Below, in pieces: positions 1 through 7,793 of a stretch of 64,000 nucleotides of DNA. The first letter of the stretch is position 1; every line of letters begins with the position of its first letter. The stretch is taken from contig NZ_JALJCL010000003.1 of NCBI RefSeq assembly GCF_023698535.1, forward strand, positions 124,001 to 188,000. The letters run 5' to 3'. The notes under the pieces were generated by a model. That model was not told where the DNA came from, searched no databases, and saw only the letters and a program-made list of their open reading frames with translations. The translations under genes were made by a program, and so were the position numbers. The stretch comes from Halorientalis regularis. GTDB taxonomy: Archaea > Halobacteriota > Halobacteria > Halobacteriales > Haloarculaceae.

Positions 1-1089
1 GTCGGCACGCAGGACAACACGGCGGTCTACATGTCCAACCAGTCGCTGTACGTGACCTACACCGAGCGGAGCGAACGCGGGGCGCTCCGCGTCGACTTCC
101 TGCTGGAACGGCAGAGCGAGCGTCTTCCGGCGTGGGCGGTCGACCGCCTCGAAGAGATCGAGAGCTACAACATCTCCGCGACCTCCAAGGAACGGGAGGC
201 CAACCGCATCCTGCAGCAGTATCTCGCCACGCTCGACCGGTCGAAGCGCGACCGGGTGGCCAGCGAGATCAGCAACGACTACCGGTCGTTCCTCGCGGAC
301 CACCAGCGGGACCTGCTCACGACGGGCATCGTCCGGGTCGATGTCGACGGGACCGACCTCGCCGTCGAGACCGTCGGGACGGTCCCGGGCCGCCCGTTGA
401 ACCAGTTCTCACTCTCGGAACACGAGGGGACGCTCCGCATCACGACGACGGTGCCGGCCGCGGGCAGCGCCCAATCGGCCAACGACCTCTACACGCTGGA
501 CGCCGACAGTCTGGATCGGCTCGGCGCGGCGAAGGACATGGGCCTGAACGAGGAGGTGTTCGCCGTCCGCTACGTCGGTGACACCGCCTACGTCGTCACC
601 TTCCGACGGGTCGATCCCTTCCACGTCGTCGACGTGTCCGATCCCCACGACCCCGAGGAGGTCGGCCAGCTCGAACTCCCGGGCTTTTCCTCCTATCTCC
701 ACCCCGTCGACGAGAACCACGTCCTCGGGATCGGCGAGGAGGACGGCCAGGTCAAGGCCGTCCTGTTCGACGTGTCCAATCCCTCGGACCCGACCATCGA
801 CGACGACCACCGGTTCGGTGCGGGCTGGTCGGCCGTCTCTGACACGCACCACGCGTTCCTGCTCGACCGCCGCCACGAGGTCTTCTTCCTGCCGACCGGC
901 CAGGGCGGGACGGTCGTCGACTACAGCGACGGTGACCTCTCCGTGAAGACGACGGTCGACACCGACGGCGCGGCCCTGCGCGCGATGTACGTCGACGACT
1001 ACATGTACGTCTTCGGCCAAGACGAACTGATCGTCGTCGACGAACGCACCTGGAACCGGACGCGGGCCGTCGCCCTCGACGGCTCGTAG
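1..1089 (+). CDS. beta-propeller domain protein, 5' end outside the window
   Basis: The reading frame is already open at base 1, so this is the C-terminal part (about 362 residues) of a longer protein; the first in-window ATG (31) is internal. The visible part has repeated propeller-like blades: strand-rich stretches with phrases such as VVDVSDPHDPEEVGQLELPG and FDVSNPSDPTID, each followed by a YVV or AVLF strand. This fits the haloarchaeal secreted family with a C-terminal beta-propeller distantly related to WD-40 repeats. The signal peptide expected for that family cannot be seen. Family placement is from motif recognition; the molecular function is unknown. Confidence 0.75.
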   Translation, partial: VGTQDNTAVYMSNQSLYVTYTERSERGALRVDFLLERQSERLPAWAVDRLEEIESYNISATSKEREANRILQQYLATLDRSKRDRVASEISNDYRSFLADHQRDLLTTGIVRVDVDGTDLAVETVGTVPGRPLNQFSLSEHEGTLRITTTVPAAGSAQSANDLYTLDADSLDRLGAAKDMGLNEEVFAVRYVGDTAYVVTFRRVDPFHVVDVSDPHDPEEVGQLELPGFSSYLHPVDENHVLGIGEEDGQVKAVLFDVSNPSDPTIDDDHRFGAGWSAVSDTHHAFLLDRRHEVFFLPTGQGGTVVDYSDGDLSVKTTVDTDGAALRAMYVDDYMYVFGQDELIVVDERTWNRTRAVALDGS

Positions 1090-1123
1090 CCGGCCCGACG
1101 CGCGCCATCTCGACCCATTCATC

Positions 1124-1140
1124 AATATTTTTATTAATTA
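1124..1140 (+). promoter_or_regulatory. AT-rich TATA-like promoter of the 1188 gene
   Basis: A 17-nt run of only A and T stands out in a GC-rich background. With the usual archaeal spacing of about 25-27 nt, transcription would start near 1155-1162, leaving a leader of about 30 nt before the ATG at 1188. Confidence 0.55.
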
Positions 1141-1151
1141 CCGTTACATTC

Positions 1152-1170
1152 ATAGGCAGTTACTGCCTAT
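1152..1170. promoter_or_regulatory. perfect 19-nt palindrome over the predicted transcription start
   Basis: ATAGGCAGT-T-ACTGCCTAT is a perfect inverted repeat (9-nt arms, 1-nt centre). It lies just downstream of the TATA-like tract and overlaps the predicted start site. This is the position of a repressor operator; a 5'-leader hairpin is the alternative reading. Confidence 0.55.
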
Positions 1171-1187
1171 CGTGGGTGTGAGTACCA

Positions 1188-1361
1188 ATGTCGATGGGAG
1201 CCTACGACGAGGAAGAGCACGAGCGCCGTGAGCGGAAAAACAGCGAGGTAGACGCTGACTTCGACGACGAGCGGACGAACTACCACGGCGAGGTCGAGTA
1301 CGACAGCGGTGAGTCCGCGGAGGACCTGCTCGACCAGTTCAAGGAGATGAACTCGGAGTAG
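1188..1361 (+). CDS. small acidic haloarchaeal protein (DUF5786-like)
   Basis: A 57-residue, highly charged protein beginning MSMGAYDEEEHERRERKN and ending with a short amphipathic segment (SAEDLLDQFKEMNSE). It resembles the haloarchaeal small-protein family that I recall as DUF5786; function unknown. A second protein of the same design lies at 58694 (MGFGSYDESEQ...ELVDQLQHMKED), so the window has two paralogue-like microproteins. It has its own TATA box and a perfect palindrome upstream, and a T5 tract follows the stop, so it is probably monocistronic and regulated. The 3' end overlaps the convergent gene by about 23 bp. Confidence 0.75.
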   Translation: MSMGAYDEEEHERRERKNSEVDADFDDERTNYHGEVEYDSGESAEDLLDQFKEMNSE

Positions 1362-2058
1362 CCCTTTTTGTCCGGACCCGTAGGAGCAGTATCGACGCGC
1401 CCGTCACGACAGTGACCGCCGCGACGTGTCCGAGGACGGCCGTTCGGAGGACTGGTGCCGAGGCAAGGAACGGGACCAGCACTAGCTGGAGAATACCGAA
1501 ACCCATCGTCTCCAGGTCCGCCCGCTGGAGCGCCCGGGCCGTCGCGGGGTCGAACCGATAGCGGGCCGAACGCCACAGCGCGACGACGCTGGCCCACCAG
1601 CCAGTCCCGATCCGGTAGCACACGTCCCACAGCACCAGCAAGACCAGGTAGACCACCAGGATCGGCGGCTCGGGGCCGAACAGTGTGGTCAACAGCGGCG
1701 TCCCGGAGCGTGAGTCGTACACGAACAGGTGCGTGATCAGCGCCACGTACGCCAGCACCGAGAGGACGACCTCGACGCTGGACCCGAACAGCAGGCGGCG
1801 GTAGCTCTCGGGGACTGCCTCGCCGCGGACGAAGCGGCTGATCCGGAGCATCTCGACGCTGCCGGCCGTCGCGACGACGACTGCGACGGTGCCCGCGGCC
1901 GCCGCCACCCAGAGGTCGTAGATCGCCGCCAGCCCGAGGACTGCGACCTCGAAGACGAGAAACTGGACCAGGACGGCCGCTCGCGTCGACACGTCGATGC
2001 CAGGCAGTGCCCCGACGATGCTCTCGTAGGTCCAGGTCTCCCCGTACTCGACGTCCAT
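1339..2058 (-). CDS. multi-pass membrane protein of unknown function
   Basis: A 239-residue protein starting MDVEYGETWTYESIVGALPG. It has about six hydrophobic segments (around residues 25-50, 52-70, 95-115, 130-150, 190-205 and 210-230) and a basic loop between the fourth and fifth. No catalytic motif is visible. Its ATG overlaps the stop of the upstream SDR-like gene by one base (TGATG), indicating translational coupling and a two-gene operon. The 3' end runs 23 bp into the convergent small gene. Haloarchaeal membrane proteins of this kind are known only as hypothetical; I infer no function beyond membrane location. Confidence 0.75.
   Translation of the reverse strand: MDVEYGETWTYESIVGALPGIDVSTRAAVLVQFLVFEVAVLGLAAIYDLWVAAAAGTVAVVVATAGSVEMLRISRFVRGEAVPESYRRLLFGSSVEVVLSVLAYVALITHLFVYDSRSGTPLLTTLFGPEPPILVVYLVLLVLWDVCYRIGTGWWASVVALWRSARYRFDPATARALQRADLETMGFGILQLVLVPFLASAPVLRTAVLGHVAAVTVVTGASILLLRVRTKRATPSSSP
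1365..1369 (+). terminator. T5 tract after the 1188 gene
   Basis: Five T residues lie four bases after the stop codon, the usual simple U-tract terminator of haloarchaea. No hairpin precedes it. Confidence 0.4.
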
Positions 2059-2987
2059 CAGCGCTCCCCCGCGGCGACCGACTTCGGCTCGGGGGTGTCG
2101 GCACCGTCGCCGACCGCCCGCCGCACCGACATCTCGAACGGCGTCAACTCGATGGGCAGGTACTCCCGGATACTGTCGTCCTGCACGACGACCGCGCTTT
2201 TCAGCCTCAGAATCGGGGGATGGGCGACGGAGCGTGGCACGTCGGTCACGAGGTTCACCCAGTACGCCGAGAGCTTCGGCGTCAGCACGGGCACCGGGAC
2301 GATCACCGGCCGCCGTCCGGTGACGATCTCGGCCGTCCGGGCCATCACCTCCTTGTAGCTCATGACCTCCGGGCCGCCGATCTCGACGGTTCGCCCGGCG
2401 AGTTCTGGCACGTCGAGGACCTCGGCCAGATACGTCACCACGTCGTCGATGGCGATGTGCTGGCAGGGCGTGTCGACCCACTGGGGTGTGACCATCACCG
2501 GCAGGCGGACCGCCGACTGCCGGACCATCTCGAAACTGGCGCTCCCGTCGCCCACGATGATCGCCGCCCGCAGACTCGTCGGCTCGAACGCCGCGTCCGC
2601 GCGGATGTGTTCGACCTCCCGCCGTGACGTGCGGTGTTCCGAGAGGCGGTCGCGCTTCTCGCCCAGTCCGCCGAGGTAGAGGACTCGCTCGACGCCGGCG
2701 TCGTCGGCTGCGGCGACGAAGTTCGTCGCCGTCCACCGGTCCCGCTCGGCGTAGTCCGGTCCCGCCCGCATCGAGTGGACCAGGTAGTACGCCGCTTCGA
2801 TGCCGTCGAGGGCGTCGTCGAAACTCCCCGGGTCGAGCAGGTCGCCCTCGAAGACCGACACCGCGTCGGGCCCGTCGTAGCCCTCACGGTCCCGGACCAG
2901 CACCGACACGTCGTGGTCGCCCGCCAGAAGTGCCGGCACGAGGTGGCTTCCGACGAACCCCGTCGCACCGGTCACCAGTACGCGCAT
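2058..2987 (-). CDS. NAD(P)-binding atypical SDR (NmrA / NDUFA9-like)
   Basis: A 309-residue protein with an N-terminal Rossmann motif TGATGFVGSHL (residues 6-16), a NAD(P)-binding VLVRDREG turn, and the YLVHSM and LGGLG signatures of the extended atypical SDR family (NmrA, YbjT and the NDUFA9-like subunit of complex I). The classical YxxxK pair is not obvious, typical for this branch, which often binds NADP without reducing a substrate. The ATG at 2987 lies about 27 nt downstream of an AGTTAAGG TATA-like box (minus strand, about 3010-3018), so the transcript is probably leaderless. It is translationally coupled to the membrane protein downstream. Confidence 0.85.
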   Translation of the reverse strand: MRVLVTGATGFVGSHLVPALLAGDHDVSVLVRDREGYDGPDAVSVFEGDLLDPGSFDDALDGIEAAYYLVHSMRAGPDYAERDRWTATNFVAAADDAGVERVLYLGGLGEKRDRLSEHRTSRREVEHIRADAAFEPTSLRAAIIVGDGSASFEMVRQSAVRLPVMVTPQWVDTPCQHIAIDDVVTYLAEVLDVPELAGRTVEIGGPEVMSYKEVMARTAEIVTGRRPVIVPVPVLTPKLSAYWVNLVTDVPRSVAHPPILRLKSAVVVQDDSIREYLPIELTPFEMSVRRAVGDGADTPEPKSVAAGER

Positions 2988-3040
2988 ACCACATGCAAGA
3001 CCCGCTGTCCCTTAACTGGTCCCCAGAATCACCGTCAGGA

Positions 3041-3082
3041 CGACCGCTCGTCTCCGACGCACGGAGGTCAGTGACACTGCTC
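3041..3082. repeat. direct repeat, copy B (42 nt)
   Basis: This 42-nt unit matches 3100-3141 at 40 of 42 positions, with a 59-nt period. Read on the minus strand it would encode a second copy of the C-terminal tail VTDLRASETSGR of the gene ending at 3093, but it lies downstream of the stop codon. It contains a short inverted repeat CTCCG-TGCGT-CGGAG. Confidence 0.85.
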
Positions 3083-3092
3083 ACTCGCAACG

Positions 3093-3617
3093 TCACTGCC
3101 GACCGCTCGTCTCCGACGCACGGAGGTCAGTGACGTTGCTCATCGCCTCGTCCAACGGTTCCTCCCCACCGAGCCCCCGCGAGAGCGTCGCCGTGACGGC
3201 CTCCCGTGCCGCCGGAATCGGCTCGTGGGTCTCGACGTACGCCGCCAGCGCGAACGCCCGCTCGCTGGCCCCGGTCAGTTCCATCGCCTCGGTCCGGGAC
3301 AGTTTCGCGTCCAGCCAGTCCCGGACGATCCCGCGCCCGGTCGGCCCGAGCGGCGAGACCTGTTCGCCACACAGGTGCAGCGTCTTCGCGGCCGTCGTCG
3401 GCGCGACCTCGGCGACGCTGGCCGCCGTGTCGATAGCGCGGCCCTCGGCGTACACCTCGACGACGGTCGCCGCCACCGCCGGTGCACAGGGCAGCTCGTC
3501 GGCGTGGTCGGCCAGGCGCTCGGCGAGGTCCGCGTCCGTCTCGTCGACGGTCGCCACACCGCGGTCCCGCTGTTCCGTCGTCACCTCCACCCCCGCAGCG
3601 ATGTCCGACAACCCCAT
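3093..3617 (-). CDS. haloarchaeal hypothetical protein with HTH-like features
   Basis: A protein of about 174 residues (MGLSDIAAGVEVTTEQRDRG...). The middle resembles a helix-turn-helix-containing TFB/sigma-like region (TVVEVYAEGRAIDTAASVAE, then VAPTTAAKTLHLCGEQVSPL). Related haloarchaeal proteins are annotated only as DUF families. A longer start at 3635 (MAEAPRM) is possible. I prefer 3617 because the TATA-like sequence TTTATTTA at about 3640-3648 lies 26 nt upstream of it, the spacing of a leaderless transcript, whereas it is too close to 3635. The C-terminal tail is duplicated downstream. It is divergent from tfb. Function unknown. Confidence 0.7.
   Translation of the reverse strand: MGLSDIAAGVEVTTEQRDRGVATVDETDADLAERLADHADELPCAPAVAATVVEVYAEGRAIDTAASVAEVAPTTAAKTLHLCGEQVSPLGPTGRGIVRDWLDAKLSRTEAMELTGASERAFALAAYVETHEPIPAAREAVTATLSRGLGGEEPLDEAMSNVTDLRASETSGRQ
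3100..3141. repeat. direct repeat, copy A (42 nt), inside the end of the 3093 gene
   Basis: This copy encodes the last residues (SNVTDLRASETSGR) of the protein ending at 3093. The near-identical copy at 3041-3082 follows about 10 nt after the stop, suggesting a recent tandem duplication of the gene's 3' end. Confidence 0.85.
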
Positions 3618-3639
3618 ACGCGGCGCTTCTGCCATCTCG

Positions 3640-3648
3640 TAAATAAAT
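3640..3648 (-). promoter_or_regulatory. TATA-like box that fixes the start of the 3093-3617 gene
   Basis: TTTATTTA on the minus strand lies about 26 nt before the ATG at 3617. This supports a leaderless transcript from that codon rather than from the in-frame ATG at 3635. Confidence 0.5.
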
Positions 3649-3714
3649 GTTCGTGGAACGGAACGAGTGGGCACCCATATCGACGCCGCTCCACACCGCA
3701 CCGCGCCACGAAGG

Positions 3715-3729
3715 TACCGGTTACCGGTA
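3715..3729. promoter_or_regulatory. palindrome upstream of tfb
   Basis: TACCGGT-T-ACCGGTA is a perfect 15-nt inverted repeat in the divergent promoter region, about 55 nt upstream of the tfb TATA box. It is a candidate regulator-binding site. Confidence 0.35.
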
Positions 3730-3775
3730 TGTTTGTCCGGCCGGTTTCGGGCGGTTCCGTGCGGTTCGGCCGTTC

Positions 3776-3783
3776 TTTAAATA
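3776..3783 (+). promoter_or_regulatory. TATA box of tfb
   Basis: TTTAAATA lies about 33 nt upstream of the tfb ATG, predicting a transcript with a leader of only about 7 nt. Confidence 0.6.
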
Positions 3784-3812
3784 CTGATCCCGGGCCAACC
3801 TTCGACTGTAAG

Positions 3813-4673
3813 ATGGCTACGTCAACGCAGTGCTGTCCGGAGTGTGAGGGTAGACTCCGCGAGAGCGAGAGCGAAACGGTGTGTGGGGAGTGTGGCCTCG
3901 TCGTCGCGGAGGACAACATCGACCGCGGGCCCGAGTGGCGGAGTTTCGCCGACGACGAGACCGAGAAGGAGCGGACCGGTGCGCCGCTGACCCGGTCGCG
4001 TCACGATCGTGGTCTCACCACGGAGATCGGCCGGTCGACCCGGCTCAAGGGGCGCAAGCGCCGTCGGTTCGCCCGGATGCGCCGCCAGCACAGCCGGTCC
4101 CGGATCAAATCCAAGGCCGAGCGCAACCGAGTGTACGCCTTCGGCGAGATCCGGCGACTCGTCAGCGCGCTCGATCTAACCGACCACGTTCGCGATCAGT
4201 CCTGTGTCCTCTTCGAGTCCGCCCAGAAGGAAGACCTCCTCCGGGGTCGCTCCATCGAGGGGTTCACCGCGGCCGTCGTCTACGCGACCTGCCGGACCGC
4301 CTCGGTCTCGCGGACGCTCGACGAGGTGGCCGACGCCGCCCGCGCCTCCGAATCGGAGCTCACCGCAGCCTACGACGCCCTCAATCAAGACCTCGGACTC
4401 CCGACGGGGCCCATCGACCCCGCGGAGTACCTGCCCCGCTTCGCCAGCCAGCTCGACCTCCCGCAGGCCGTCGAGCGTCGAGCCGACGCGCTCGTCGACA
4501 CCGCCCGTGATCGCGGGCTCGTCTCGGGCCGGGACCCCTCGGGCGTCGCTGCCGGCTGTCTCTACCTCGCGGCACGGCAAGAAGAGTACGACCTCACGCA
4601 GGCCGAAGCAGCCGAGACCGCCGGCGTGACCCCAGTGACACTCCGGTCGACCTATCAGGACCTCCGGGAATGA
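3813..4673 (+). CDS. tfb: transcription initiation factor IIB (TFB)
   Basis: A 286-residue TFB, which bridges TBP and RNA polymerase at promoters. Residues 7-30 form the N-terminal zinc ribbon (CCPECEG...CGECGLVV), followed by the B-finger/linker (GPEWRSF, GAPLTRSRHDRGLTTEIG). Two cyclin-like repeats follow, at about 100-185 and 195-286, with typical AAVVYATCR and AAGCLYLAAR helices. It is somewhat shorter than the usual 310-330 residues and the linker is arginine-rich, so this may be one of the several divergent TFB paralogues of haloarchaea rather than the main one. The start follows a TATA box with a minimal leader. It ends 24 nt before the convergent gene at 4698. Confidence 0.95.
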   Translation: MATSTQCCPECEGRLRESESETVCGECGLVVAEDNIDRGPEWRSFADDETEKERTGAPLTRSRHDRGLTTEIGRSTRLKGRKRRRFARMRRQHSRSRIKSKAERNRVYAFGEIRRLVSALDLTDHVRDQSCVLFESAQKEDLLRGRSIEGFTAAVVYATCRTASVSRTLDEVADAARASESELTAAYDALNQDLGLPTGPIDPAEYLPRFASQLDLPQAVERRADALVDTARDRGLVSGRDPSGVAAGCLYLAARQEEYDLTQAEAAETAGVTPVTLRSTYQDLRE

Positions 4674-4697
4674 GCGGACCGTTCGTGCGAGTCCGGG

Positions 4698-5438
4698 TCA
4701 CTCGTCGCTCCGGTCGGACCAGTCCTCGAGCGACCGCTGGGCCGCGTCCGTCGGCGTGTCCCGCGACGTTTCGCCGAACTGCTCGAAGGAGACCTCGTAC
4801 TCCCGTGGCAGGCCGGAGACATCGACGCGGGCGTAGATGACCGGCGTCTCGCGGGCCGCGTACTCGATCAGTTCCCGCTGGGACCGTTCGAGCGAGCCGC
4901 CGCCCGTCTTGATCTCACAGCGGTAGCGTGCCACCGTCCGTCCGGCGACCGCGACCGACAGCGCGCAGTCGGGCTGCCAGCGCCCGGGTGTCCCGGGTTT
5001 CGTGACCGCCTGCGGGGACTCGTCTACGTCTATCGACAGCGACGTTTCCGGGTCGAGTTCCAGGTCGTGGCGCACGTACAGCGCCAGCGGCCGTGCCGTC
5101 CCGTCACCCGCCGTGAGCAGGGCCTCGCCCAGCGCGCCGTACTGGCTCGCGTCGACGCCGAACTGCCAGCCGTCGTCGGGCGCGGCCGCCGGGATCGACG
5201 CTCTGGTCCGACTGCCGGCGACCAGATACGCGTCGGCATCGGTGTCGTCCTGTGGCGCGACCGCCTGGATCCGTACCGGACTCTCCCCGCGTCGCGTCAG
5301 TTCGGCTGCGTCCGCACGGGCGTCTCCCTCACCCCCGTAGGAGAGTCGCTCGCCCGCGCTCGCGACCAGTTCCGCGACGGCGGAGTTCCGGTCGATGGCC
5401 GACGCCTTCACTTCGACCCGGAACTCGTCACCAGCCAT
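4698..5438 (-). CDS. hypothetical protein with a PD-(D/E)XK nuclease-like signature
   Basis: A 246-residue protein (ATG at 5438; an in-frame GTG at 5453 would add five residues). Its C-terminal half contains PD-X17-EIK followed by TGGGSLERSQ, the arrangement of acidic and lysine residues and the downstream Gln typical of the PD-(D/E)XK endonuclease fold. The N-terminal half is unassigned. It is the last gene of the minus-strand block containing the MinD-like ATPase (27 nt upstream) and mcm, consistent with DNA metabolism. The nuclease assignment is an inference from the motif; there is no direct evidence of activity. The acidic end is DWSDRSDE. Confidence 0.6.
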   Translation of the reverse strand: MAGDEFRVEVKASAIDRNSAVAELVASAGERLSYGGEGDARADAAELTRRGESPVRIQAVAPQDDTDADAYLVAGSRTRASIPAAAPDDGWQFGVDASQYGALGEALLTAGDGTARPLALYVRHDLELDPETSLSIDVDESPQAVTKPGTPGRWQPDCALSVAVAGRTVARYRCEIKTGGGSLERSQRELIEYAARETPVIYARVDVSGLPREYEVSFEQFGETSRDTPTDAAQRSLEDWSDRSDE

Positions 5439-5465
5439 GCGTGTGGCCGACACGGCCGTCCCGAA

Positions 5466-6149
5466 TCAACCTCCCGGATTCGTCGCCGACCGGACGGTCG
5501 TCCGCACCCCCTCGGCGAGGGCTTCGATCCGCGCCGCCGCGGTACTCTCCGGCGCGACCCCGGTGACCGGCTGCCCCCGAGCCTGTGCGTCGGCCAGGGC
5601 GGCCGACTCCGGGATCGCCGTCACCGGCGCGCCGAGTTCCCGGGCGAGCGCGTCGGCCGTTCCAGCCGCCCCGGCGAGGTTCAGGACGATCCGGGACAGT
5701 CCGGCGTCCAGTTCCCGCGCCAGCGCCCGGGCCCGGACCGCGTCGGCGACCGCTGGCTCGGCTGGCGTCGTCACCAGCACGCAGGCCTCGGCGGCACAGA
5801 GCGCCAGCCCCACGTCCCCACCCAGTCCCGCGGGACAGTCGACGACCACTCGCCCGTACTCGGCCGCGACCGACTCGACGGCCGAGACCAGCCGTGTCGG
5901 CTCGGTCGCCCGCGCACCCGCCAGCGAGCGCCCGCACGGGAGGATGGCGACGGGCGTGCCCTCTCGAACTGCTTCGACCGGGTCGGCCCGCCCCGCGAGA
6001 ACGTCGTGGAGGTCGGGGCCGCGAGCGGCCGGCAGGTCGGCCATCCCGAGATCAGCGTCGACGACCACGGCGTCCAGTGCGGCCGCCAGGTTGTACGCCA
6101 CCGTCGACTTCCCGACCCCGCCCTTCCCACCGGTGACCGCCAGGATCAT
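5466..6149 (-). CDS. MinD/ParA-family P-loop ATPase
   Basis: A 227-residue deviant-Walker ATPase with GGKGGVGKST (residues 7-16, signature lysine included), VVDADLGMADL (switch I region) and VVVDCPAGLGGD (Walker B). It is shorter than bacterial MinD (about 270 residues) and shows no clear C-terminal membrane-targeting helix, so it may be a soluble ParA/Soj- or Mrp-like switch. Its ATG overlaps the stop of the upstream gene by 4 nt (ATGA), indicating coupled expression. No parB-like gene lies next to it. Its partners are probably the co-transcribed proteins of unknown function. Confidence 0.85.
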   Translation of the reverse strand: MILAVTGGKGGVGKSTVAYNLAAALDAVVVDADLGMADLPAARGPDLHDVLAGRADPVEAVREGTPVAILPCGRSLAGARATEPTRLVSAVESVAAEYGRVVVDCPAGLGGDVGLALCAAEACVLVTTPAEPAVADAVRARALARELDAGLSRIVLNLAGAAGTADALARELGAPVTAIPESAALADAQARGQPVTGVAPESTAAARIEALAEGVRTTVRSATNPGG

Positions 6150-6946
6150 CGCACCCGGTCCAGCCGTTCGACCGGTACCGTCGCCGCCTCCGCGCGCTCG
6201 GCCAGTTCCGCCGCCCGGGTCGCCAGCCGCGACAGTCGCTCCACGTCACGGGAGAGTTGTGCGTCCAGATCGCGAGCGCCAGCGATACCGCCGACCGCAC
6301 GGAGCGCCTCGGTCGCGTCCGGGACTCGCGTCGCCGCCGAGAGTCGGTCGGCGGTCTCGACGCGTACTGCAACGGCATCCAGCGCCGCTCCGACCGGCGC
6401 GTCCTCGGATCTCGCATCGGCACTGTCGCGATCCGCCCTGGCCCCGTCGCCGTCGGCTGCCCCGACGACCGGCCTCCGCCCGGCGTCGCCGGGTTCGGAC
6501 ACCGCCGAGCCAGCCGCTCCGGATTCGGGCGAGGAGTCATCGTTGCCTGTCCCGGGCGTCGGCACCGCGTCCCGTGGCGGGCGGGGCGCACCGAGCGCCC
6601 GGACGACGCCGTCCGCCGTCGACTCGGCGGTCGGCACGGTGACCCGTGGTTCGACGCCGTCGTCGTCGGCGTCGACCGGTTCGGTCTCCGCGACGGACAG
6701 CGGCGGCTCTGTCGGCGGTGCCGGACTCGCGAACCCCAGGGGCCGAACCTCGTCGGCCGCCAGAACGCACTCGAACCCGTCCTCGTCCCACCCCTCGGCG
6801 GGCACGCCCTGACGACGCGGCGGCCAGAGCGGGGCGTCGAGGCGACTCGTCAGTCGGACGCGACGACAGTCGCCTGCGTTTTCGACGCGACCGGTCACGA
6901 GCGTCACGCCGTTCTCGCGCGACGCGGTACAGGAGAGCGTCACCAT
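6146..6946 (-). CDS. hypothetical protein with a charged low-complexity centre
   Basis: A 266-residue protein. The N-terminal part (residues 1-90) is a beta-rich domain (TLVTGRVENAGDCRRVRLTS) that could be an immunoglobulin-like fold. The centre is an Asp/Ala/Pro-rich, probably disordered region. The C-terminal 70 residues are helical (DATEALRAVGGIAGARDLDA, then a predicted coiled coil). The ATG at 6946 lies about 29 nt downstream of the TATA box TTTATAT (6972-6978), so this gene probably has an internal leaderless promoter even though it sits inside an operon. It overlaps the ATPase gene by 4 nt. I recognise it only as a haloarchaeal conserved hypothetical. Confidence 0.65.
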   Translation of the reverse strand: MVTLSCTASRENGVTLVTGRVENAGDCRRVRLTSRLDAPLWPPRRQGVPAEGWDEDGFECVLAADEVRPLGFASPAPPTEPPLSVAETEPVDADDDGVEPRVTVPTAESTADGVVRALGAPRPPRDAVPTPGTGNDDSSPESGAAGSAVSEPGDAGRRPVVGAADGDGARADRDSADARSEDAPVGAALDAVAVRVETADRLSAATRVPDATEALRAVGGIAGARDLDAQLSRDVERLSRLATRAAELAERAEAATVPVERLDRVR

Positions 6947-6971
6947 GGGACGGGCTGGTCCTGCCTTCGGA

Positions 6972-6978
6972 TATAAAC
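6972..6978 (-). promoter_or_regulatory. internal TATA box at the end of the upstream gene
   Basis: TTTATAT on the minus strand overlaps the end of the 6978-7793 gene and lies about 29 nt before the ATG at 6946. It predicts a separate leaderless transcript for the last three genes of the operon. Confidence 0.5.
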
Positions 6979-7793
6979 TACAGGCGAAGGACCTCGGCGT
7001 CCAGCCAGTCGGCCGCCATTGCGGGGCCGTCGAACCGGTCACAGGACAGCACGACTGGCGCACGCAGGTCGGCGACCCGGGCCGCCGCCAGCACCGCCGT
7101 CACGTCGTCGACCTCGAACGGATCGGCCGGCGTCGCCCACGGCGCGGCCGCGACGGCGTCCCGGTACTCGTCGGCGATGGTGTCGGCGAGAGCCTCGCGG
7201 GCCGCCCGACGGCGGTTCGCCAGCCGATCTTCCAGTACCATCCGGCGTTCGCGGGCGTCCCGTGCCGCCCGGGCGGTCTCGGTGGCCGCGTCGTGGTTCT
7301 CGCGAGCGGCGATCAGATCGGTCCTCGCCTCCGTGAGGGCACGCATCGCCGCCGCCAGTTCGGTCTCCACCGCGTCGGTCTCGGCGTCGCGTTCACGAAG
7401 TGCCTGCACCCGCCCGCGCAACTCCGCCACCCGTTCGTCGAGGCGCTCGACCGCGTCGGCCCGGTCGGCCACGTCCGCCCGGGCCGGTCGCGTCGACACG
7501 TCCGGCACCGTCAGCGCTGCCAGTTCCGACTCGATCTCCGCGATCCGGTCGTCCTGTGGCGCGGTGTGACCCCGAGAGCGCGCCGCCGCCGCGAGTGCCC
7601 CCCGGATCGAGACGGACAGCTCCGGATACACCTCGCCGACCCGCTCGTGAGCGGCCCCTGGCTCGGGACAGGCGACGGCGACGGCCGCCCCATCCCCCCG
7701 GATCGCCGCGACGGCGTCGGCCCGCGAGAGGGCGAGGGCGCGCGCGTCGACGACGCGTCCCTCCCGGACCGTCTCCCCGTCGTCGACCCTCAT
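6978..7793 (-). CDS. coiled-coil hypothetical protein
   Basis: A 271-residue protein with an N-terminal globular part (residues 1-75, VREGRVVDARALALSRADAV), a long heptad-like coiled coil (about residues 80-190: RIAEIESELAAL, AVERLDERVAELRGRVQALR) and a C-terminal alpha/beta part (VVLSCDRFDGPAMAADWLDA). The layout recalls an SMC-like or sensor rod, but no ATPase motif is present. Its start overlaps the upstream gene by 4 nt and an internal promoter lies at its 3' end. It belongs to the mcm-linked five-gene cluster with the MinD-like ATPase. No function is known to me. Confidence 0.65.
   Translation of the reverse strand: MRVDDGETVREGRVVDARALALSRADAVAAIRGDGAAVAVACPEPGAAHERVGEVYPELSVSIRGALAAAARSRGHTAPQDDRIAEIESELAALTVPDVSTRPARADVADRADAVERLDERVAELRGRVQALRERDAETDAVETELAAAMRALTEARTDLIAARENHDAATETARAARDARERRMVLEDRLANRRRAAREALADTIADEYRDAVAAAPWATPADPFEVDDVTAVLAAARVADLRAPVVLSCDRFDGPAMAADWLDAEVLRL

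Noticed and set aside
409-1125. Long minus-strand ORF of 238 aa opposite the beta-propeller gene
   Set aside because: Mirror of the coding strand in a high-GC genome; low-complexity Val/Asp/Gly composition and no motif.
3640-3812. Candidate replication origin between the 3093 gene and tfb
   Set aside because: No ORB-like repeats or orc1/cdc6 gene nearby; only promoters and a short palindrome.
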